The notes: a model not told the origin generated them from the letters alone. A DNA stretch of 64,000 nucleotides from Asterias amurensis (GCF_032118995.1 NC_092657.1:69391-133390), one strand, 5' to 3'; positions 24,940 to 37,416 are shown, counted from the first letter of the stretch. Translations and numbers: made by a program.

Positions 24940-25616
24940 TTAACTCATTGGTCGAAGTACATCCTTAGTAACAGTCGAAGCTGGTGGATATGACCTTTGA
25001 TGAGGGCAGTCATCATGAAGAAACAGTCCTCCTTTACAAAGACGGTGTTGAAGCAACAGTTTTATTGGTGCTGCATAATGTGGCTCAGCATCTTGACGTA
25101 ACCAGCTCTTAGTTGTTCCACTCTGTTCATCCTGTAATATGGTATAAAACAAAATTGAAACAAAAAGATTTGTAAGTTCAATTTTTGTGTTTAAGCAAAG
25201 TTTATTTTCCGCACGTTAATGGATTTCTCAGATTTATTAGCTAAAAGAGATCTTACCTTCAAGGATCCTGGTAAGTAGTTGTAGAAATACTTAATGTATA
25301 TCTCCTCAAGCCATGACGTATCTATCTTTGTGTTGTGATGTCACATCTTCATGGTCCATGTTGACAGGATGGCAGAAAAGTAGTCATCACAATAACCTGT
25401 ATGTAAGTAGTAGAGCGACAGGTTGTCTTTAGCCGACGCCATCTTGAGAACCTCTGATGGCAGCCTTCTACGCCCGTCCAGCATCAGCATCTTAAGCTCA
25501 GTTGTTTCTGGTTGTGTGCTGTGTCATTCAGCTGATGTAAGAATGCTACATCAATGGCCATTGGTAGTATTCTTGTATAGACCCCGTCTAGCGGATGACC
25601 TCTAGGGGTGCGCCAT
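24940..25616 (-). pseudogene. Terminal exons of an unrecognised spliced gene, broken
   Basis: The minus strand shows two exons with good splice signals: 25,616-25,257 (acceptor ctttctttcag, donor gtaaga) and 25,131-24,940 (acceptor atattacag, ending in TAA). They join in phase 0: the upstream exon ends YFYNYLPGSLK and the next begins DEQSGTTKSWLRQD and ends KDVLRPMS. The first exon opens with WRTPRGHPLDGVYTRILP in the phase offered by the upstream 82-nt exons. It then needs a frameshift after about HQLNDTAHNQ to continue as TELKMLMLDGRRRLPSEVL, and a TGA follows STWTMKM in that frame. The peptides read like real protein, but I do not recognise the family. It is probably a pseudogene; an assembly error or a selenocysteine-type readthrough is less likely. 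Confidence 0.55.
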
Positions 25617-25699
25617 CTGAAAGAAAGTTGTTATCACATCAGTACAAACCATATAGAGACTAATATAATGTAACCATCTGATGATCATTACGGGACTAC

Positions 25700-28600
25700 T
25701 GCTTCAAAATAAAATCACAAAATTAGCTCAAAAACTGAGTTCAAACACCACTTTTCATAAACAAGTTTGAAGTTTCTGTCATCTCAAAGATGCAGACTGT
25801 TAAAAAGATTGATGCAACACGCTCTATCCACAATCCTTTAAAGTTACGTTATTACATATGTAACGTCTGTTTTAGTTTTATGTCAAAACAAATATAGTTG
25901 CCATTATTACATCTGTTGTTGATCCATCAGACTGCAATGCATTCTCTCATCCACCAGACAGACAGGAACACTCCTCTATGAAGCCAGGCAACCAGCGGTT
26001 GTCTTCTTGGTCATCGGCAGATGGACGTCACCAGCACGAACGCAGATTCCATTGATGTGCAGTTTTCATTGGACTCCGTAGTTCACAGGCAGTTGGTTTC
26101 GCATTTCACCATTGCAGTTAATAAAAGACAAAAATAGATACATTCAGAAATGCACTTCCAAATAGAGTTATTCCATTTAGTTTGGGAATAGTTCAGGTCA
26201 ACATAAATGTGGGTTTGAGTTTTTCGATCATATTATTCGTTAGGGTTTATTTCTTTGAATTTTTAGAGTCAAATATTTCTCATCAACTCATGTGTCAGCA
26301 TTTAACAAATGGTAAAATAAATTGTAAATTTTTCGTTAAACTTTGATGAACACTGATGAACACATCAGAGGAAAGAAAGGAATGTTTAGGTTTTTTTAAG
26401 GGTTAAACTGCATGGTTTTATTGAGCTAGTTTTGTTTGGCCATTCAAAATAAGCCACATTAAGTTTTCAAAAGAACTTTTTTACGACTTAATACTCATGG
26501 ACACCAATAACTTAAAGTGTATTTTACTTTCTTAAGTCGTCTTACCTGGAAACTTGCATCCTCAGACCATAAGACACTCTCGTCCTCCTTCCATGATCCT
26601 TGGTAGACATTATCCTTTTGACATCACCTGTATATGAAGAAACATTCAACAACTGCATCACTAAGTTAGTTCAAAAATTGAGTTCAGTCGCTGCTTTTCA
26701 GCAACAAGTTTGAACTATTTATGTCATCTCAAAGACATCGATTGTTGAAAAAAAAGATTGACGCAACAAACTTTCTGCGCAATCCTTTAAAGTTATGTTA
26801 TTACATGTGTAAAATCTGTTTTAGTTTAGTGTCAAAACAAATATAGTTGCCATTATTACATCTGTTGTTGATCCATCAGACTGCAATGCATTCTCTCATC
26901 CACCAGGGAGACAGGAACACTCCTCTATGAAGCCAGGCAACAAGCGGTTGTCTTCTTGGTCATCGGCGGATGGACGTCACCAGCACGAACGCAGATGCCA
27001 TTGATGTGCAGTCTTCATTGGACTCCGTAGTTCACAGGCAGTTGGTTTCGTATTTCACCATTGCAGTAAATAAAAGACAAAAAATAGATACATTCAGAAA
27101 ATGCACTTCCAAATAGAGTTATTCCATTTAGTTTGGGAATAGTTCAGGTCAACATAAATGTGGGTTTGAGTTTTTCGATCATATTATTCGTTAGGGTTTA
27201 TTTCTTTGAATTTTTAGAGTCAAATATTTCTCATCAACTCATGTGTCAGCATTTAACAAATGGTAAAATAAATTGTAAATTTTTCGTTAAACTTTGATGA
27301 ACACTGATGAACACATCAGAGGAAAGAAAGGAATGTTTAAGTTTTTTTAAGGGTTAAACTGCATGGTTTTATTGAGCTAGTTTTGTTTGGGCATTCAAAA
27401 TAAGCCACATTAAGTTTTCAAAAGAACTTTTTTTACAACTTAATACTCATGGACAGTAAAATAACTTATACTGTATTTTACTTTATTAAGTCGTCTTACC
27501 TGGAAACTTGCATCCTCAGACCATAAGACACCCTCGTCCTCCTTCCATGATCCTTGGTAGCCATTATCCTTTTGACATCACCTGTATATGGAGAAACATT
27601 CAACAACTGCATCACTAAGTTAGTTCAAAAATTGAGTCCAGTTGCTGCTTTTCAACAACATGTTTGAACTATTTATATCATCTCAAAGACATCGATTGTT
27701 GTAAAAAGATTGATGCAACAAACTTTCTGCGCAATCCTTTAAAGATATGTTATTACATGTGTAAAATCTGTTTTAGTTTCATGTCAAAACAAATATAGTT
27801 GCCATTATTACATCTGTTGTTGATCCATCAGACTGCAATGCATTCTCTCATCCACCAGACAGACAGGAACACTCCTCTATGAAGCCAGGCAACCAGCGGT
27901 TGTCTTCTTGGTCATCGGCAGATGGACGTCACCAGCACGAACGCAGAGGCCATTGATGTGCAGTTCCATTGGACTCCGTACTTCACAGGCAGTTGGTTTC
28001 GCATTTCACCATTGCAGTAAATAAAAGACAAACAATAGATACATTCAGAAAATGCACTTCCAAATAGAGTTATTCCATTTAGTTTGGGAATAATTTAGAT
28101 GAACATAAATGTGGGTTCGAGTTTTTCAATCATATTATTTTTTAGGGTTTATTTCTTTGAATTTTTAGAGAGTCAAATATTTCTCATCAACTCGTTTGTC
28201 TGCATTTAGCAAATTGTAAAGAAAATTGTAAAATTTTCGTTAAACTTTGATGAACACTGATGAACACATCAGAGGAAAGAAAGGAATGTTTAAGTTTTTT
28301 TAAGGGTTAAACTGCATGGTTTTATTGAGCTAGTTTTGTTTGGGCATTCAAAAATAAGCCACATTAAGTTTTCAAAAGAACTTTTTTTACGACTTAATAC
28401 TCATGGACACCAATAACTTAAAGTGTATTTTACTTTCTTAAGTCGTCTTACCTGGAAACTTGCATCCTCAGACAATAAGACACCCTCGTCCTCCTTCCAT
28501 GATCCTTGGTAGCCATTATCCTTTTGACATCACCTGTATATGAAGAAACATTCAACAACTGCATCACTAAGTAAGTTCAAAAATTGAGTTCAGTCGCTGC

Positions 28601-29545
28601 TTTTCAGCAACAAGTTTGAACTATTTATGTCATCTCAAAGACATCGATTGTTGTAAAAAGATTGACGCAACAAACTTTCTGCGCAATGCTTTAAAGTTAT
28701 GTTATTACATGTGTAAAATCTGTTTTAGTTTTATGTCAAAACAAATATAGTTGCCATTATTACATCTGTTGTTGATCCATCAGACTGCAATGCATTCTCT
28801 CATCCACCAGGGAGACAGGAACACTCCTCTATGAAGCCAGGCAACCAGCGGTTGTCTTCTTGGTCATCGGCGGATGGACGTCACCAGCACGAACGCAGAT
28901 TCCATTGATGTGCAGTCTTCATTGGACTCCGTAGTTCACAGGCAGTTGGTTTCGCATTTCACCATTGCAGTAAATAAAAGACAAAAATAGATACATTCAG
29001 AAATGCACTTCCAAATAGAGTTATTCCATTTAGATTGGGAATAGTTCAGGTCAACATAAATGTGGGTTTGAGTTTTTCGATCATATTATTCATTAGGGTT
29101 TATTTCTTTGAATTTTTAGAGTCAAATATTTCTCATCAACTCATGTGTCTGCATTTAGCAAATCGTAAAATAAATTGAAAATTTTTCGTTCAACTTTGAG
29201 GAACACTGATGAACACATCAGAGGAAAGAAAGGAATGTATAGGTTTTGTTCAGGGTTAAACTGCATGGTTTTAGTGAGCTAGTTTTGTTTGGGCATTCAA
29301 AATAAGCAACATTAAGTTTTCAAAAGAACTTTTGTTACGACTTGATACTTATGGACAGCAATAACTTATACTGTATTTTACCTTCTTAAGTCGTCTTACC
29401 TGGAAACTTGCATCCTCAGACCATAAGACACCCTCGTCCTCCTTCCATGATCCTTGGTAGCCATTATCCTTGTGACATCACCTGTATACGGAGAATCATT
29501 CAATAACTGCATTTAAACCACAAATTTAGCTCAATCATTGAGTTA
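25700..29545 (-). repeat. About 950-bp tandem repeat, four units, each carrying an exon
   Basis: The landmark GATCCATCAGACTGCAATGC recurs at 25,921, 26,870, 27,822 and 28,774, a period of 949-952 bp. Units are nearly identical over most of their length. Each holds an 82-nt putative minus-strand exon and a second block (for example about 25,920-26,120) whose minus-strand reading resembles the segment at 30,731-30,930 but has stop codons. A decayed fifth unit seems to extend to about 30,930. Confidence 0.9.
26546..29481 (-). other. Four copies of an 82-nt exon with conserved splice sites
   Basis: The minus-strand exons are 29,481-29,400, 28,533-28,452, 27,581-27,500 and 26,627-26,546. Each has an acceptor ending tatacag or tatatacag and a donor gtaagacg. 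In the phase that joins to 25,616 they read DVTRIMATKDHGRRTRVSYG and continue LRMQVS, open in all four, with changes such as A to S and G to C. Because 82 is not a multiple of three, splicing two copies in series would shift the frame. If used at all, they would be alternatives. They may equally be duplicated debris of a dead gene. Confidence 0.5.
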
Positions 29546-32500
29546 ATGTAACATGACATCATCGGTCATAAAATAAATGGGTATGTTCATTCCCAAGAGG
29601 AATGTCTGTGTCAGTCACATTAACTAAGATGTAATGCCATTTGGATTGAGTTTCAAAATGAAATTAACAATTTATGTACAACAATTTATCGACCATGTAT
29701 TTCAAAATATGATGATATCCACTATTATTTTATTTCTATAAAATAAATTGTTGGGCATCAGACATAATGGCATTTTACACCATTACAATATGAAGTCATA
29801 GACCCTCCCCCCCAAATAGTGAATCCCCCAGCTCAATTTGACCTTTGCAGGAGCACCTCTTTAACATAAATAAACAAAATATCATCATTTCAGGAAAATT
29901 CTTTACAAATTACGGTCCTGAATGAACTTCCAAACTATTAACATCATGCAAATAAACTTACCCTCAGGTTGTATTCCTGAACTTTAAATTGAGTGTCGTT
30001 TCCTCACAGCATACCTCCACTCACCACAGCTCCAATGGTCTCAACAGGGTCTGGAAAACAGCTGAAGGGAATGAAACATAAAAGATGTTGAAGGGTATCA
30101 AACATAATAGCATTTTACACCATTATCAAATGAAGTCAGAGACCTCCCCCCCCCCCCAAAAAAAAAAAAAACCAAAAGAACTCAACAATTTTCATATCAA
30201 TTTGAAAAGTAGTGAAGCGCAGAACTCGCAGGAGGCTCTCTTTTAAGCAATAGCACATCAACGATAAAACAGTATTGTCCAAAGACCCACAGTTCCTGTA
30301 TCACAACTTGTACACAAACCTGTGAAAATTTAAGCTCAATCGGTCATCAGAGTCGGGGGAAAAATACTGGGAAAACCCACCTATGTTTACGCACGTTTCC
30401 CCGAGTCACAACAAGTGTTTATAATAATCAGTTGTTCTCAATATTGAGAATTGAGAATTGTATTAATGTCTTCTCAAAAAGTGAAGCATCTCATGGAATA
30501 ATATTTCGCAGGGAAGTCTTTAACCATTAGCTTCTGTAAAACCTGTGAGTTATTTATTATTCTGTGAACTTTAATTTGTTGTTCTGTTCAGAGAGTGTTC
30601 ATTGGCTTTAACCAAAATTAACCAAATATGATAATTTCAGGATTTTTTGTTAACAATTTTGGTCCTGCAAAAACTTCTAAACTATAAACATCCTGAACAT
30701 AAACTTACCTTCAGGTTCTATTCCTGAACTTTAAAATGTGTAAGTGTTGTTTTCCTCGCAGCAACCTCCGCTCACAACAGCTCCAATGAAGTCTTCATGG
30801 CCCTGGAATGACTGGTGCAGTTTCCATTGGACTCCATATTGCGTATTCACCATTGCAGTGAATAAAGAACAGAAAATACATACATTCAGAAAATGCACCT
30901 CCAAACAGAATGATTCCATTTAGTTTGGGAATATTTCAGGTGCATATAAATGGTGTGAGTGGTTGTTACATGACAAGTGACTGATAACTGATGGTGTGGA
31001 GTTATAGATGGGGTACGTTTTCGCTGTCGTATAACGAACCCCTGATTGTTAAGATGTAACATGCAAGCATGGAAATGAGCTTAGTAGATTTTAAAGTGAT
31101 GGTGTAGATGGGAGTGAGCTTGTTAATCATGCAGTTTGGTGCAGGTTTGATGTTAGAGTGAATAAATGGTGATAATAATATACCTTTAGGATGGACGTAA
31201 TCCCTCTGTGCCGTAATACCACGAGATTACAGTGGTTGCTGGGTCTGTCATAAGAGAGCATGTAGATGAGAAGGACTCCATCCCAGGTTCTCAATCTCAG
31301 TCACTGCATGTTGGGAAATAAAGATAACATTCTCTAAGTTGTGAAACATGTTTACCAACATCAGAGTAAAAGATGGTAGCTCCAGTGGTTAGAGAGTAGT
31401 TTTGGAACGAGGGGCAAGGTGCTAAATAATGTACTTGAACGAGACTGAATGCATTGGAATGCCATTTACATGTAAACTTGCTTATAATACGTTTGTCATG
31501 TAATTGTATTTCTGTTGCTTTTACACTTCTTGTTTTCCTGTCGTTATCATTCACAAAAACTACTAAGCATGTAGAGTGAATTTCTCAAGAACTACAGCAC
31601 CTCAGGTAGTAATATTTTTAGGAAAGCTTTACACAATCATTATCTTTGGTGTAACTTAAATGTAAATCTGCGGACATTGTCTTTTGTGTTACCAAAAGTA
31701 TCCAATTGCATTAATTTTTAAAGAGAAGTAAAGATCACACACTTTGTGTAAGCTTTAAAAAATATATCCAGTGTCTTTCACAGGATGCAAAGATCTTGCA
31801 TGTAGCAACTAGGGTTCTCCAGATATATTTTTTGGTAAATACTTAAACATTGATTTAAAGTTATAACGTCATCTTATTCCAAAACTTGTTAAATTTTATT
31901 GCCACACTGAGGTCTAAGTTCAAAGTGAAACCCTAGCCTGTTTGGATCACACACTAAGCGCTGGAATCCAGAATCCATAACCATCCATATACCATAAAAA
32001 AGAATTGTGTAGGCTTCTAACGAAATTTGTCTCATTAACATTATTTTTAAGAGTGACCACTAACTGTTTAACTTTCTTTTATTAACCAGTCTTAAAAAGA
32101 TCAGGTTTCAAAGAAGTTTGACAAAGATCGGTTTCCCATAAGCAGCCCATTCCACATGCAGGATTGTAAAAGAATGATCGCTGGGGAGTATTTGGTTTTG
32201 CCAAAGTTGTTTCTGTAAATTAAAAGATATCAAACTACACACTATCCACTGTGAAACTATCCGAAATCTCATTGAACGCAGGAGTTGGCTGAAATTTAAT
32301 TGTTTCTCTTTTGTGAACCATCCAATTCACCTTGGCCATTTTTTTCTTCACCTGGGCTCTGTGACTTTCACTATGGTTTCAAGGAATGCTCCCCATCCAA
32401 GCCCAGACCTTTTAAATTGTTGACTAATTCTCTGAAATAAAATTTCACACTTCCCCAATTTCACGGCCTCATTTGCTCTTACTATGTCATGCTCTACTCC

Positions 32501-32904
32501 AAATGTAAACAAGCACAGTATGTTGGACACTGCTGGACCATAGAGCTAGGACCCTAGATCCATGGCTGGATACAGTACTGCTGACCTTAAACAAGGTGAA
32601 GGCTTACCAATAAACCACTTATCACTCAGGTTGACTTCCCCTCATTAAACAGTAATCTATCTGGCTGTGTTCATGATAGCCTTAAAGTGAAAACAATTTA
32701 AAACTGAGGTTATTGCTAGTTAGCAGAGAACTCTATGAAAACAAGGTCAAAAGGAATTGAAAAGGCAATTTCAAGGAGAATGATGAACTAGACAAAGATT
32801 TCATAGTGAGAGCATCTCAACCGCAGAGTTTCTGTAGTGTTTTTACTTAATACATGGAGGCATGCATTAGCCCACAAAGATAACCTGGAATTGTGGAAGA
32901 GTAG
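29546..32904. other. Mostly non-coding; two decayed minus-strand exon-like segments
   Basis: The segments at 30,053-29,960 (acceptor ctgttttccag, donor gtaagt) and about 30,919-30,712 share the phrase IGAVVSGG and a related following sequence, so they look like duplicated exons. The first has an in-frame stop; the second ends in a stop just before its donor. A 62-codon frame at 30,731-30,919 contains QYGVQWKLHQSFQGHEDF. An A-rich tract lies at about 30,158-30,175. Beyond 31 kb I see no gene. Confidence 0.35.
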
Positions 32905-33044
32905 TGGCCGAGCAGCACTGTCAAGAGCACCGAATTCAAACTCTGGTGTTTCTGATCAGCAGAGTGAGGGTTCAAATCCCCAGCCGTGCCACTTGTGTCC
33001 TTAGGCAAGACACTTAACCATTGCTTTGTCCTTCGGATAGGACG
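32905..33044 (+). mobile_element. tRNA-derived SINE, 3' truncated
   Basis: The Leu/Ser-like head, GTGGCCGAGCAGCACTG to GGGTTCAAATCCCCAGCCG, is followed by CACTTAACCATTGCTTTGTC and GGATAGGACGC. The body stops exactly where a MITE family A copy begins. Confidence 0.7.
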
Positions 33045-33432
33045 CTAAAGGCAGTGGACACTATTGGGAACTACTCAAAATAATTATTAGCATAAAACCT
33101 TTCATGGTGACGAGTAACGGGGAGAGGTTAATGGTATAAAACATTGTGAGAAACGGCTCCCTCTATAGTGCCATATAGTTTTCAAGAAAGAAGTAATTTT
33201 CCACGAATTTGATCAAGAGACCTAAGATTTAGAACTTGAGGTCTCGAAATCAACCATAAAACGAACATAACTTCGTGTGACAAGGGAGTTTTTTTTTCTT
33301 TCATTCTTATCTCGCAAGATCGATGACCGTTTGAGCTCAACTTTTCACAAGTTTGTTATTTTATGCATTTGTTGAGATACACCAATTGTGAAGGCTAGTC
33401 TTTGACAATTACCAATAGCGTCCACTGCCTTA
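33045..33432. mobile_element. MITE family A, complete copy inserted in SINE
   Basis: Termini are AAAGGCAGTGGACACTATTG and ACCAATAGCGTCCACTGCCTT. All internal landmarks are present. It directly follows the SINE body, implying insertion into the SINE. Confidence 0.85.
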
Positions 33433-33701
33433 AAGAATCTTATTATATTTACTATAGACAAGAGACACAATTTTATAATCCAATGTTATGCTCAAAAAGT
33501 AAAGTGGATGACATTTATGTATCAATGTTTGGACTATTATCAGGCAGGCTACAATAGAACTTGAGGCAGAGATGAGGCAGACACAATAAGAAACTTAGTC
33601 TTAAACCTAAAACAATTCAACGAGGGGGAGGCATATGTTAACTAACGAAGGTGAAAATTGGGTGAGCATTTGTTTGCTACTTCTTTTTTGCAGGGATAAT
33701 T

Positions 33702-33789
33702 TTCTGGACCAACGCGGCTGAGCTCACTGTGAGAACAAACATAGTTTCTGGACCAACGCGGCTGAGCTCACTGTGAGAACAAACATAGA
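33702..33789. repeat. 44-bp direct duplication
   Basis: TTTCTGGACCAACGCGGCTG through GAGAACAAACATA occurs twice in tandem, essentially identical. Confidence 0.9.
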
Positions 33790-34924
33790 GACAAGCTTGC
33801 AAATAGACTTATTGCCAGATGCAGTTTTAAATAAGAATTCCAGGAGTGTGAAGGGCAAAATGTTTCCTAGCCCACCTTGTTGAGCTGTAAATGATTTGTA
33901 TTTTGTATTTATGTTTTCATTATTTTGTTTCCTTAATATATATAGTAAAACATATTAATAATAATTGAATCACCTAGCAAATGTTTTAATATTTAATATT
34001 AATGAGGGTTAAAAAAACATTCTCCAAAGAAAATGATGTAGGGCACATGGCTTATTTAAGTCTTTGTATTTATTTCACTAAATGGTCAGCAGAACATTCA
34101 GTCACAAGATCTGATCCTCGTAAAATTTAAGTTAAAAAGTGTTTGATAAAACTTTTCCGGAGGGCAATTTTTCTTTATATGGCCCATTATCGTGACCAAT
34201 TTTTGTACCTAGTAAAAAGTTGTAGAAACGCCTAAAGTACTAAGTTTGCATTTGCAAGTGCAACTAACGAGTGGAGCCTTACATGGTTCTAAGTTTTGGT
34301 CAAGTGATAGGAGACTCTTTGTTTGGCAAGTCAAACCATGATCAAACCACAAACAATTTATTTACAGATTGTTTTTACATCAAGCGCGAAAGGTAACAGA
34401 TTTGCCGCGATTATAGGGACACCTTGAAAACAGGATGTCCTACGATACGAGAAGAAGCATTTACATGTAGACGGCGAACACAGCATTTAGTAACGCAGCA
34501 CAGCATAGCACATGGTGCACAGGAAAACAAGGCAAAATACTCCCATAAATATAAAACAACATCTAACTAACTTCAGTCATCTAGCTTACTTTAAAAAGTT
34601 ACCATCCGCATCCTGCCACAACCACCCTTACCGTAGCTTAGCGGTGAGTCAACTGGCCGACCACGCTGCCAGAGTTTTAACAAAAGTGAAAGAAATCTGA
34701 ACGGAAATTTCCACTGAATCACGTGCTAACAGAAAAGAAAAGGAACTTACGTAATACTTTTACAACTGGGTAAATCATCAAAACAAAGGCTCATAGTCGA
34801 GGGGTAGAAAACTCCACATGATAACAACAAACAAAAGCTGGGCCTGAAGAAATGCAAGCTGTATTTATGAATGATTTCAATGGATGGATAATAGCTTGCA
34901 TTTCATGGGCTTTTACTTTCCGTG
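33790..34924. other. No gene seen
   Basis: AT-rich, without recognisable coding or repeat structure. A 62-codon frame at 34,512-34,700 has no features. Confidence 0.4.
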
Positions 34925-35350
34925 TTCTGATTGGTCTGCTCAGTGACGTATAAGTCACGTACACATCCAGGGGTCAATTTCATGAATACTGCTCAGCAGG
35001 TTTGTCTGCTTCTGATTGGATGGCCATGGATCCTCATTTTGTCACAAATTCTTAATGGGATTTCGTGTGTTAAATGCCCTCCATTAAGAACTGTGCTGGT
35101 GAAAATACCAAGATCTGATTGGTCGACCGCTCTTGAGCTTGGATCCTCATTTTGTCACAAAACTCTTAATGGGATTACGTGTAGTAAATGCTCTTCATTA
35201 AGAACTGTGCAGGTAAAAATACCACGATCTGATTGGTCAACCGCTCTCGAGCTTGGATCCTTGTTTTGTCACAAAACTCTTAATGGGATTTCGTGTGTTA
35301 AAGCCAGTGCGGTGTAAATTGATGCACTATATATACATGCTAAGAAAAAG
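34925..35350 (+). promoter_or_regulatory. Possible promoter with reiterated CCAAT boxes and TATA
   Basis: Inverted CCAAT boxes (ATTGG) lie at 34,930, 35,015, 35,118 and 35,232. A CRE-like pair (TGACGTA/AGTCACGT) lies at 34,943-34,960, and TATATATA at 35,329-35,336. A 5' splice-site-like GCAG/gtaact follows at about 35,350. Two of the boxes are carried by a tandem repeat. No downstream coding exon is recognised. Confidence 0.25.
35029..35305. repeat. 112-bp tandem repeat, about 2.5 copies
   Basis: GGATCCTCATTTTGTCACA recurs at 35,029, 35,141 and (slightly changed) 35,254. CTTAATGGGATT follows in each and CTGATTGGTC in two. The 128-codon frame over this region is a product of the repeat. Confidence 0.85.
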
Positions 35351-36054
35351 CAGGTAACTGGGCTGGGGTAATGTTCTCTTTTTTATTTTGATATCTGTCT
35401 AGCCGCTGCAAAACTTTTGAAGAAATTCAAAATTAGAGCGCCCCTGTTCAGTGTTACTGGGTCTATTCGTTCTTTTTCTCTATTGGGTTTTGCTGAAAGG
35501 ACATTAATTACACTAAATAGTGCATAAATGACTTACTAGATTTGTGAGGTGGCAAATTGTATGGTGTCAAAAGGTCTATTGTGGTGAACCCTGCAACATG
35601 TTTATGAGATGGCAAATATTATACGAATGTGCAATTGTTTTTGCTAGAAAAAGTTAATTTGTTTATTTTTTAAAGCAAATACACTTCTTAAAACCAAAGT
35701 TCTTATTGTGTTTTTACCATTCTATTTTGATTGAAAAAGCAATGTCTAAGTTGCCAGTCCATTAACTAATGGCATGCAGCATTCAATTCAGTGTAATGAC
35801 TGGTTAATTAATTGTAATTATTTGTGATTGACTGATTTTAGACCATCTGATTGGCTGACAAGCTACAATCTTAGACTGCTCCAACTTTCCCTATCCATAG
35901 GGAAATACACAACTTCCCTGAAAACTGAACAAGCAACCAACATACTCTGTGCACTGATGCCCCAGCTAGCACACAATGTTTTCATGCAGTTTGATTGGCT
36001 ACAAGTTTGATCTTCATTTGAATAGAGACTGTTCCAAAACATGGAACACAGTGT
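35351..36054. other. No gene seen
   Basis: AT-rich, without recognisable features. Overlapping short frames on both strands at 35,828-36,228 lack domains. Confidence 0.35.
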
Positions 36055-36073
36055 CACCTCTATTACAGTGTGT

Positions 36074-36555
36074 ACAGTGGTGTAACTAGACATTTTCATT
36101 TGGTGGGGCAAGTGGGGGCAAAGATTAAATTTGGGGGGCCAAAGAAGTGCAAGATAATTATTAAATATGTTAACTGATATATAGTTGATACACACCAATG
36201 CAGTTCTAAAACAGTCTATAGTCAGCATATAACAAAAGATTGCGAAAACAACAAAATCTTAGAGAACATGTCATTTTGTATAAGATAAAACTTTTTGACT
36301 GTATAAAAGGATTAAATTACCAACTGTGGTCAACAAGTACCAATTTAGAGTTGTATACGGTATTCTCAACTAGGCTTTGTGGGTGTGTAAATACCCAAAA
36401 CATAATAATATTAGGCCAAGTAAAAATAGAAAAATAGAAATGTTTAGCGTCCCCGCCCGCTTCCTTTTTACAGGACACCTCTTTTTTTCCTTAAGTTTTT
36501 GTATGCACCTTTTTTTTTCTTTTTTTTTTTTAAAAAGGGTTATTTGAAATGATCT

Positions 36556-36591
<36 letters not shown>

Positions 36592-37347
36592 AATGTCTTG
36601 TCTGAATGCCTTGACCGAACTGTTTCATTAATGTTTTGTGTATTTCAGCAGCAGAAAAAACCAGTTGATATTTGACATTCATGGCGACCTATGAAATAAA
36701 AAACAAAAAGCCCCTCCTCCTTCCTTATTTTTGAGAAACCCAGACACTAAACATGTTTCTTTTTTTACTCGGCCTTATTGTAACAAGTGTAAGCCAAAAA
36801 TACAGGATCGAAATAGTGGGTGTTTAATAGTCACATTTTAGTTACGAAACGGATGTTTAAAAATAATAGGCCTACCTCTCAATTGCACCGCTTGCTTCAA
36901 AGGAGAAGAAATGGTCTAAGCAACCTTTTTCGCTGGCCATTTTTGTGCTGTAGTAAATTTCTATATAGTGCATCTGACCATGGAGGTAGAAATTTCTACC
37001 TCCATGATCTGACTTTGTGTTTACGGAGCTATTGGTCTGCGTTCAGACCACCACGTATTTAACAGAACTTTGTCACATCCTGCACTCTCTGTAACTGCAA
37101 AACCACAACAAACATTTACCGCCAATACGATCGCGCGCGCGTTTCCACGTATTTTTCATGTTATAGTCCACATAGGGCCTACTGATAATGAATAAAAGTT
37201 TTCCGTTTTACGGCAGCATTTTATGCAGCCTTAAACGATTTATATATAAGGCCTATAAGAATATACTTATCTCTGATTTCATATGGTGGGGAAAGAGGGG
37301 GGGGGGCAAGGGTTCTGAGCGGGGGGGGGGGGGGGGGGGCGCCGGCC
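36074..37347. mobile_element. Possible 1.27-kb insertion flanked by 19-bp direct repeats
   Basis: CACCTCTATTACAGTGTGT occurs at 36,055-36,073 and again at 37,348-37,366, bracketing 1,274 bp that begin ACAGTGGTGTAACTAG and end in G-rich sequence and CGCCGGCC. A further copy at 37,398-37,416 is part of a 50-bp tandem duplication, so the direct repeats may not be a target-site duplication. The interior has a run of about 31 A (36,557-36,587) and a 28-bp palindrome. No transposase or reverse transcriptase is seen. Confidence 0.4.
36979..37006. repeat. 28-bp perfect palindrome
   Basis: CATGGAGGTAGAAA is followed at once by TTTCTACCTCCATG with no spacer. It can extrude as a cruciform or bind a symmetric dimer. 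Confidence 0.95.
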
Positions 37348-37416
37348 CACCTCTATTACAGTGTGTTGTTTGTGTGCTGGGATTCACAGCTGTGTACCAC
37401 CTCTATTACAGTGTGT

